DNA from: DATLZB01 sp035574175
Lineage (GTDB): Bacteria; Pseudomonadota; Alphaproteobacteria; Rhizobiales; Hyphomicrobiaceae
Direction of reading: 5' to 3'
Length of the DNA: 10,177 nucleotides
Assembly: GCA_035574175.1 (NCBI GenBank)
Contig: DATLZB010000106.1
Span: 1 to 10,177, forward strand
Shown here in pieces: positions 4,531 to 10,177 of the stretch. Below the pieces are notes generated by a model. The model did not search any database and had not been told where the DNA came from. It was given only the letters and a program-made list of their open reading frames with translations. How positions within the stretch are numbered: position 1 is the stretch's first letter; each line of letters starts with the position of its first letter. A program made the translations under genes and the position numbers.

Positions 4531-7500
4531 ATGGTCGACACCAAGCCGGGCAGGGCCGCGACCGCGCGGGCGGGCCGCGACTGGAGCCAAACTCTGTTCC
4601 TGCCCAAGACCGATTTCCCGATGCGGGCCGGGCTGCCCGCCATGGAGCCCAAGCTGCTCGAGCGCTGGGCCCGCATCGGCCTTTATGAGCGCCTCCGCAA
4701 GGCCGCCCGCGGCAAGCCCAAGTTCGTGCTGCACGACGGCCCGCCTTACGCCAACGCCAACATCCACATCGGGCATGCGCTCAACAAGATCCTGAAGGAC
4801 TTCGTCGTCCGCTCCCAGTCGATGCTGGGCTTCGATTCCAACTACGTGCCGGGCTGGGACTGCCACGGGCTGCCCATCGAATGGAAGATCGAGGAGGAGT
4901 ACCGCGCCAAGGGTAAGAACAAGGACGCGGTGCCGGTCATCGAGTTCCGCAAGGAGTGCCGCGAGTTCGCGCAAGCCTGGATCGGGGTGCAGCGGGAGGA
5001 GTTCAAGCGACTCGGCGTGGAAGGAGACTGGGACCACTACTACTCAACCATGGCCTATCACGCCGAGGCCGCCATCGCTGCCGAGTTGATGAAGTTCGCC
5101 ATGAACGGGCTGCTCTACCGCGGCTCGAAGCCGGTGATGTGGTCGGTGGTGGAGAAGACGGCGCTCGCCGAAGCGGAAGTCGAGTATCGCGACTACACCA
5201 GCGACCAGGTGTGGGTGAAGTTTCCCGTACGCGATTACCTTCGCTCGCCTGACTTCAGGCACAGCGAGGCTTTGTCCAACGCCAGCGTGTTGATCTGGAC
5301 GACCACGCCTTGGACACTGCCGGGCAACCGAGCGATCGCGTACTCAAAGAAGATCAACTACAGCCTAATCCGCGTCAAAGCCGCACCAGCGCAGAACTGG
5401 GCAAAACCCGGCGATGTTTTCATCTTGGCTGAGAAGATGGCCGAGACCGTCATGAAGACGGCCAAGGTGGAGGCGTTTGAGACTTTGGCCGCCTTGAGCC
5501 CTTCCGGGGAATTTCCGGTCGTGTGTGAGCATCCGCTGAGGGCACGGGGTTACGACTTTCCCGTGCCCCTGCTCGACGGCGATCACGTCACCGACGAGGA
5601 CGGCACGGGCTTCGTGCACACCGCGCCCGGCCACGGCCGCGAGGACTTCGAGATCTGGACGGCGAACGCCGCGGCGCTGAAAGAGCGCGGCATCGATACA
5701 ACAATTCCCTTCACGGTCGATGAGGATGGCCGCTTCACCAAGGATGCACCGGGCTTCGAGGGCAGGCGGGTCATCACTGAACAGGGCGAGAAGGGCGACG
5801 CCAACGAGGCGGTGATCAAGGCGCTGATCGAAGCCGGCATGCTCATCGCCCGCGGGCGCTTGAAGCACCAGTATCCCCACTCCTGGCGCTCGAAGAAACC
5901 GGTCATCTTCCGCAACACGCCGCAGTGGTTCATTGCCATGGACAAGCCGTTCGCGGCGGCGGACGGCCGCCCAAGCGTAACCTTGCGCGAGCTCGCGTTG
6001 CGGGCTATCGCCGAGACCGAGTTCGTGCCGCCCGCCGGCCAGAACCGCCTGCGCGGTATGATCGAGAACCGGCCCGACTGGGTGATCTCGCGCCAGCGCG
6101 CCTGGGGCGTGCCGATCACCGTGTTCGTGCACAAGGACACCGGCGAGGTGATCCCCTCCGCCACCTTCGCCGGGTCGGCCGAGCTCATCGAGCGCATCCG
6201 CCGGGCCATGGCAAAAAAAGGGGCGGATGCCTGGTTTGCGCGCGGCGCGCGCAGCCGCTTCCTCAAGGGCCTCGTCGATGATCCCGCCGAGTGGGAGCAG
6301 GTCACCGACATCCTCGACGTCTGGTTCGATTCAGGCTCCACCCACGCCTACACGCTGGAGGACCCCGAGCACTTCCCTGGGCTCGCCGGCATCCGGCGGA
6401 TCCGCGACGGCGGCCAGGACCGCGTCATGTACCTGGAAGGCTCCGACCAGCACCGCGGCTGGTTCCAGTCCACCCTGCTTGAATCCTGCGGCACGCGCGG
6501 ACGCGCGCCCTACGACATCGTGTTGACTCACGGCTTCGTGCTGGATGAGGCCGGCAACAAGATGTCGAAGTCGTCCAAGAACGGCGTTTCACCGCAGGAT
6601 GCGATCAAGGACTCCGGCGCCGACATCCTGCGCCTGTGGGTAGCGGCTTCCGACTATGCCAACGATGTCACCCTTTCCACAGACATCATGCGGTCGTTCT
6701 CCGACCTCTACCGCAAGCTCAGGAACACCATCCGCTGGATGTTGGGCTCGCTCGCTTATCACGAGCCCGCCAACACGGTCGCCTTCGAAGCCATGCCGGA
6801 GCTCGAACGGCTGATGCTCAACCGGCTGGCCGAGCTCGATTGCGAGGTGCGCACCGCCTACGCCGCATACGATTACAACAAGGTGGTCACGCTGCTCTCC
6901 CACTTCATGACCAGCGAGCTTTCCGCCTTCTACTTCGACATCCGCAAGGACACGCTCTACTGCGAGCCCTATTCGAGCAGGAAGCGCTGGGCGGCGCTGC
7001 ACACGATCGAGCAGATCTTCCGCGCCGTCACGCTGTGGCTGGCCCCGATCCTGGTGTTCACGGCCGAGGAGGCCTGGCTTGCCCGCTACGGTGAAGCGGC
7101 CGGCTCCATCCATCTCGAGGAATTTCCGGCCATCCCCAAGGCATGGCGCGATGCAGTGCTGGCCGCCAAGTGGGAGCAGGTGCGCCGCGTGCGCAGTGTG
7201 GTGACCGGGGCGCTCGAGATCGAGCGGGCCGCCAAGCGGATCGGCTCGAGCCTGGAAGCGGCGCCCGCCGTCTACATCGCCGACCCCGCCTTGCGCTCCC
7301 TCATCGAGAGCGTCGACTTCGCCGAGGTCTGCATCACCTCGGCCATCGAGATCTCGAGCGATGCACCGCCCGCTGCCGCCTTTACCCTGCCGGAGGTTTC
7401 CGGCGTGAGCGTCCTGGCAAAGCGCGCCTCTGGCCGCCGCTGCGCGCGCTCCTGGCGCATCTCGACGGACGTCGGCAAGGACCCCGAATTTCCGGACCTC

Positions 7501-7560
7501 ACCCCGCGCGATGCCGCGGCCGTGCGCGAGTTCGATGCGCGCGCGGGCGGGCGGCATTGA
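4531..7560 (+). CDS. ileS: Isoleucyl-tRNA synthetase
   Basis: A 1009-residue class Ia synthetase that charges tRNA-Ile and edits valine. HIGH is at 79-82 (in ANIHIGHALNK). The PGWDCHGLPIEWK motif follows. The CP1 editing domain spans roughly 200-400 with TTTPWTLPGNRA and GTGFVHTAPGHGRED at 358-372; Asp372 corresponds to the editing Asp. DVWFDSGS precedes KMSKS at 677-681, and the anticodon-binding domain follows. At the C-terminus the zinc motif of many bacterial IleS is degraded: Cys971, Ser974, Thr991 and Asp994 stand where four cysteines are expected. The frame stays open back to an ATG at 4399. I prefer 4531 because the family's N-terminus begins just before the DWSQTLFLPKTDFPMR block and the earlier start would place the 4413-4443 hairpin inside the gene. 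The Shine-Dalgarno at 4531 is weak (CGGAT). CP1 bases 5221-5520 are less GC-rich than the rest. LspA follows after 122 bases. Confidence 0.97.
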   Translation: MVDTKPGRAATARAGRDWSQTLFLPKTDFPMRAGLPAMEPKLLERWARIGLYERLRKAARGKPKFVLHDGPPYANANIHIGHALNKILKDFVVRSQSMLGFDSNYVPGWDCHGLPIEWKIEEEYRAKGKNKDAVPVIEFRKECREFAQAWIGVQREEFKRLGVEGDWDHYYSTMAYHAEAAIAAELMKFAMNGLLYRGSKPVMWSVVEKTALAEAEVEYRDYTSDQVWVKFPVRDYLRSPDFRHSEALSNASVLIWTTTPWTLPGNRAIAYSKKINYSLIRVKAAPAQNWAKPGDVFILAEKMAETVMKTAKVEAFETLAALSPSGEFPVVCEHPLRARGYDFPVPLLDGDHVTDEDGTGFVHTAPGHGREDFEIWTANAAALKERGIDTTIPFTVDEDGRFTKDAPGFEGRRVITEQGEKGDANEAVIKALIEAGMLIARGRLKHQYPHSWRSKKPVIFRNTPQWFIAMDKPFAAADGRPSVTLRELALRAIAETEFVPPAGQNRLRGMIENRPDWVISRQRAWGVPITVFVHKDTGEVIPSATFAGSAELIERIRRAMAKKGADAWFARGARSRFLKGLVDDPAEWEQVTDILDVWFDSGSTHAYTLEDPEHFPGLAGIRRIRDGGQDRVMYLEGSDQHRGWFQSTLLESCGTRGRAPYDIVLTHGFVLDEAGNKMSKSSKNGVSPQDAIKDSGADILRLWVAASDYANDVTLSTDIMRSFSDLYRKLRNTIRWMLGSLAYHEPANTVAFEAMPELERLMLNRLAELDCEVRTAYAAYDYNKVVTLLSHFMTSELSAFYFDIRKDTLYCEPYSSRKRWAALHTIEQIFRAVTLWLAPILVFTAEEAWLARYGEAAGSIHLEEFPAIPKAWRDAVLAAKWEQVRRVRSVVTGALEIERAAKRIGSSLEAAPAVYIADPALRSLIESVDFAEVCITSAIEISSDAPPAAAFTLPEVSGVSVLAKRASGRRCARSWRISTDVGKDPEFPDLTPRDAAAVREFDARAGGRH

Positions 7561-7595
7561 TGCAACAGGCGCTCCTTTCCCTATCCGTCACCATC

Positions 7596-7620
7596 GGGCG
7601 GCCGGCTTTGACGGCCGCCC
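7596..7620 (+). terminator. 9-bp perfect hairpin after ileS
   Basis: GGGCGGCCG (7596-7604) pairs perfectly with CGGCCGCCC (7612-7620) across a 7-base loop, 35 bases after the ileS stop. The stem is very stable, but no T-run follows. It is a likely transcript-end or RNA-stabilising structure that separates ileS from lspA. Confidence 0.5.
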
Positions 7621-7622
7621 CA

Positions 7623-7650
7623 TTGGACGCAACGTCAAGTTCCGTATAGT
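7623..7650 (+). promoter_or_regulatory. Candidate promoter for lspA
   Basis: TTGGAC (7623-7628), a 16-base spacer, then TATAGT (7645-7650, 5 of 6 to TATAAT). The -35 box is only 3 of 6. It begins 3 bases after the ileS hairpin and would give a leader of about 25 bases before the lspA ATG. A terminator-then-promoter arrangement would uncouple lspA from ileS. Confidence 0.45.
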
Positions 7651-7682
7651 GCCGGCGCGCTGAGGCAACGGGAACGATCGCG

Positions 7683-8195
7683 ATGGGTGCCGTCAAACCG
7701 TGGCTGTGGGGCCGCTGGTCCAAGTTCGGTTTTTTGATCGCGCTCGCCACCCTCGCCCTCGACCAGGCCAGCAAGTGGTGGCTGCTCTCAGTTTTCCGCA
7801 TTGCCGAGAAGGGCCGCGTGCAGGTCACCCCCTTTTTCGATCTCGTCTTCGTCAGGAACGAGGGCGTCAGCTACGGCATCGGTGCCGGCTACTTGGGCCA
7901 GGAGGCGCTTGCGGTGTTCGCCGCCGCTGCCGCCCTGGCGCTTGCCGTATGGCTGGCGCGGTCCGGCTCGAGCTGGGTGATGGCGGCGAGCATCGGGCTC
8001 ATCATCGGCGGAGCGATCAGCAACGGCATCGACCGGCTTCACTTGGGCGGCGTGGCCGATTTCTTCTCCCTCCACGCCTTCGGATTCTACTGGTATGTCT
8101 TCAATATAGCCGACGTTGCGATCGTTGCCGGGGTGGTCGGACTGTTGTACGACTCCTTCTGGCCGAGTCGCAAAGATGCCGCAAAAGCCTCCTAG
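7683..8195 (+). CDS. lspA: Lipoprotein signal peptidase (signal peptidase II)
   Basis: A 170-residue inner-membrane aspartic peptidase (family A8) that cuts the signal peptide of diacylglyceryl-modified prolipoproteins just before the lipobox Cys. Four membrane segments are visible at about 15-34, 72-92, 97-116 and 136-157. Conserved blocks include DQASKWW at 27-33, FVRNEGVSYGI at 56-66, and the catalytic regions SNGIDRLHLGGVADFF (Asp126) and FNIADVA (Asp144). Length is typical. The ATG at 7683 follows a GGGA about 9 bases upstream. The next gene encodes a lipoprotein, a probable substrate. Linkage to ileS is the common proteobacterial order. Confidence 0.97.
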   Translation: MGAVKPWLWGRWSKFGFLIALATLALDQASKWWLLSVFRIAEKGRVQVTPFFDLVFVRNEGVSYGIGAGYLGQEALAVFAAAAALALAVWLARSGSSWVMAASIGLIIGGAISNGIDRLHLGGVADFFSLHAFGFYWYVFNIADVAIVAGVVGLLYDSFWPSRKDAAKAS

Positions 8196-8263
8196 TGCGA
8201 TCATCGGCCGAAGGGCCAGGGGGCGTCGGCGCGGGGTCCGCATCGCCGATTGGGATCGCATCC

Positions 8264-8707
8264 ATGTCGAGACGATTGAAGCCGCTGCTGGCTGCTGCCG
8301 TGCTTGCCGCCGCCGGCGTCGTCGGGGCATGCGGCATCGGCGGCATCGACGGCGTCGAGCTGCAGGGCGGCGTCTTCGACATGCTGGGCGTGTCGAGCAA
8401 GTCTCAGCGTCGGGAGGAGCCCAAGGTCGCCGCGCGACCCGGCATCGTGCTGCCGCCGGTGCCCGACCGCCTGCCGGAGCCGGCCCCTGAGCCCGACCCG
8501 CTCGCGGCATCCCAGGAGTGGCCGGACGACGAGGACCGGCGCAAGGCGCGGGAGGTGGCCGAGCTCGACCGCCAGCACGCTGAGTTCTGCGAGAAGGCGT
8601 TGGCTCGCGCCCGCACCAAGTCGAAGGATGCCGAGCCCGTCGAAGGCCCCAAGGGTCCCTGCACCGAATCGGTACTGCGCCTCTTTTCCACCTCGACCGG
8701 CCAGTGA
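8264..8707 (+). CDS. Short lipoprotein of unknown function
   Basis: A 147-residue protein. Residues 1-22 are a lipoprotein signal peptide: MSRRLK basic start, Ala/Val-rich core, lipobox VGAC with Cys23 as the lipidated residue. The mature part starts with a Gly-rich segment (GIGGIDG). It then has a Pro/Glu-rich stretch at about 59-80 (LPPVPDRLPEPAPEPDP) that looks extended, and a charged, probably helical segment at about 88-120. Cys109 and Cys133 could form a disulfide. I recognise no domain. In some alphaproteobacteria a DUF3035 lipoprotein follows lspA; the position and the LPP-type stretch fit loosely, but I cannot confirm membership. The ATG at 8264 has a GGGA about 9 bases upstream, and the gene is 68 bases after lspA, so co-transcription is likely. 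Its signal would be cleaved by the neighbouring LspA. Confidence 0.8.
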   Translation: MSRRLKPLLAAAVLAAAGVVGACGIGGIDGVELQGGVFDMLGVSSKSQRREEPKVAARPGIVLPPVPDRLPEPAPEPDPLAASQEWPDDEDRRKAREVAELDRQHAEFCEKALARARTKSKDAEPVEGPKGPCTESVLRLFSTSTGQ

Positions 8708-8754
8708 CCTCGAACCACACGCGGCGGGGGAAGCGGGCCTTTGTGCGCGCGGGT

Positions 8755-8783
8755 TTGACATTGAACGGGCCGCCGCCGATATG
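8755..8783 (+). promoter_or_regulatory. Candidate promoter for the M16 peptidase gene
   Basis: A perfect -35 box TTGACA (8755-8760), a 17-base spacer and GATATG (8778-8783, 3 of 6 to TATAAT). It lies in the 150-base gap between the lipoprotein gene and the M16 gene, about 75 bases before its ATG. The -35 is strong and the -10 weak. Confidence 0.42.
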
Positions 8784-8857
8784 TGGCTGCAATCGACCCG
8801 CCGCCAGCGCCCGCCCTCAGGAAACGCTTGCAGCAACTCGAGCCTCAGGGACGTCAA

Positions 8858-10177
8858 ATGGTCAAGTCTGCCAGCGTTCGCCTAGCAACCCTTTCGATGG
8901 TTCTCATGCTCGCTATCGTTCAGCAGACCCTTCATGCGCTGGGGGCGCCCCGCGCCAGTGAGTTCACGCTTTCCAACGGCATGCAGGTGGTCGTCATCCC
9001 CGACCACCGCGCGCCGGTGGTCACTCACATGGTGTGGTACCGTGTCGGCGCCGCCGACGAGCCGCCCGGCGCCTCCGGCATCGCCCATTTCCTCGAACAC
9101 TTGATGTTCAAGTCGACCGAAAAGATCGCCTCGGGCGAGTTCTCCAAGATCATCGCCAGGCTCGGCGGCACCGATAACGCCTTCACCAGCCAGGACGCCA
9201 CCGCCTACTTCCAGCGCATTGCCAAGGACCGGCTCCCGCAGGTGATGGCGATGGAGGCCGACCGCATGGTCAACCTGCGGCTGACCGAGGCCGAGGTGGC
9301 GACCGAGCGCGAGGTCATCCTCGAGGAACGGCGCACCCGTGTCGAGAACAACCCGATGGCGATCCTCGACGAGCAGATGGGCGCCGCCCTCTACCAGTCG
9401 CACCCCTACGGCATCCCGACCATCGGCTGGGAACATGAGATGGCGCGGCTGTCGCGGGAGGATGCGTTGTCCTTCTACAGGCGTCATTATGCGCCCAACA
9501 ACGCCATCCTCGTCATCGCCGGCGACGTTACGCCGGAGGAAGCGAAGCGGCTTGCCGAGGACACCTTCGGCAGGATTGCGCCCAATCCGGCCATCAAGCC
9601 GCGCGTGCGCCCGCAGGAGCCGCCGCATCGCGCCGCGATCAGGGTTGAGCTCAAGGACGAGCGCGCCGGCAAGCCCTCGCTGCATCGCTACTATCTCGTT
9701 CCGAGCTACACCACGGCATCACCGGGCGAGGCCGAAGCCCTCGATCTGCTGATGAAGATCGCCGGCGGCGGGGCGACGAGCCGGCTTTACAGGCGGCTGG
9801 TGGTGGAGGAGCGCCTCGCCTCGAGCGCTGGCGGCTACTACGGCGGCTCCGGGCTCGACTCGGGCAAGATCGGCATCTACGCGGTGCCGGCCGACGGCGT
9901 CACCCTCGACCGGCTCGAGGCCGCCATTGACGCCGTGCTGGCCGAGATCCGCGACAAGGGCGTGACCGAGGCCGAGCTCGACCGCGCCAAGCGCATCTAT
10001 ACCGCCGAGTACATCTACGAGAGCGACAGCCAGTCGACGCTGGCACGGCGCTACGGATGGGCGCTCACCTCCGGGCGCACCGTCGCCGACGTGGAAGCCT
10101 GGCCCGAGCGCATCGCCAAGGTTACCCGCGAGGAGGTCAAGAACGCGGCGGAGACCTACTTCGACATTCGCCACTCG
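8858..10177 (+). CDS. Exported M16 (insulinase/pitrilysin-type) zinc metallopeptidase, 3'-truncated
   Basis: 440 residues are visible and the frame is still open at the right edge; about 10-25 residues are probably missing, as such half-pitrilysin proteins are about 450-460 long. Residues 1-30 look like a signal peptide (MVKSASVRLA start, hydrophobic 9-21), placing it in the periplasm. The inverted zinc motif HFLEH is at 77-81 (ligands His77 and His81, catalytic Glu80). The third ligand, Glu157, lies in REVILEER with the family's 75-residue spacing. SRLY at 308-311 supplies the Arg and Tyr of the C-terminal half, so a full catalytic set is present. Members degrade peptides or process precursors; the substrate here is unknown. 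In related genomes a second M16 gene often follows, lacking the zinc motif, and the pair forms a heterodimer; that region is outside this window. The ATG has AGGGA about 7 bases upstream. Confidence 0.93.
   Translation, partial: MVKSASVRLATLSMVLMLAIVQQTLHALGAPRASEFTLSNGMQVVVIPDHRAPVVTHMVWYRVGAADEPPGASGIAHFLEHLMFKSTEKIASGEFSKIIARLGGTDNAFTSQDATAYFQRIAKDRLPQVMAMEADRMVNLRLTEAEVATEREVILEERRTRVENNPMAILDEQMGAALYQSHPYGIPTIGWEHEMARLSREDALSFYRRHYAPNNAILVIAGDVTPEEAKRLAEDTFGRIAPNPAIKPRVRPQEPPHRAAIRVELKDERAGKPSLHRYYLVPSYTTASPGEAEALDLLMKIAGGGATSRLYRRLVVEERLASSAGGYYGGSGLDSGKIGIYAVPADGVTLDRLEAAIDAVLAEIRDKGVTEAELDRAKRIYTAEYIYESDSQSTLARRYGWALTSGRTVADVEAWPERIAKVTREEVKNAAETYFDIRHS

Noticed and set aside
6589..7557. 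Long minus-strand frame opposite ileS (322 codons)
   Set aside because: Antisense shadow typical of GC-rich coding DNA. The plus-strand IleS is unmistakable and the minus product has no recognisable motif.
1..10177. Mobile elements, CRISPR arrays, phage, toxin-antitoxin or defence genes
   Set aside because: No transposase, integrase, regular spacer-repeat pattern, long terminal inverted repeats or recognisable defence domains on either strand; the region is core genome.

Overview
The window looks like a chromosomal housekeeping segment of a GC-rich alphaproteobacterium, most probably in or near the Hyphomicrobiales (Rhizobiales). Supporting signs are the cysteine-free 41-residue bL36, the ribF/ileS/lspA linkage followed by an M16 peptidase, and the protein-level character of IleS, RibF and the MaoC protein. 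This placement rests on remembered family features; no search was run. I see no insertion sequence, phage gene, CRISPR array or plasmid function.

Layout. Positions 1-1176 (+) hold the 3' part of a pyruvate kinase gene cut by the left edge. It converges on a minus-strand group read right to left: tRNA-Val(GAC) (2175-2101), rpmJ for bL36 (2065-1940), then a secreted TPR protein (1875-1198). A good sigma70-type promoter (2217-2189) lies just upstream of the tRNA, and no terminator is visible between the tRNA and rpmJ. A 309-base gap (2176-2484) follows. It carries the tRNA promoter and several TGC-centred dyads.

From 2485 everything reads rightward: a MaoC-type (R)-specific enoyl-CoA hydratase; ribF (FMN/FAD synthesis); a tiny exported EF-hand protein with the best Shine-Dalgarno sequence in the window; ileS; lspA (signal peptidase II); a short lipoprotein whose lipobox makes it a likely LspA substrate; and an exported M16 zinc metallopeptidase running off the right edge. 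Hairpins lie between the EF-hand gene and ileS (4413-4443) and between ileS and lspA (7596-7620). Promoter-like sequences precede lspA and the M16 gene, so the block is probably several transcription units rather than one operon.

Functionally the segment mixes central metabolism (Pyk, RibF, MaoC), translation (tRNA-Val, bL36, IleS) and envelope protein maturation (LspA, lipoprotein, M16 peptidase, and exported TPR and EF-hand proteins). I found no convincing new multi-gene system. The more interesting points are the EF-hand mini-protein inside an essential cluster, the apparent tRNA-rpmJ co-transcription, the TGC dyads upstream of the MaoC gene, and the degraded C-terminal zinc site of IleS.
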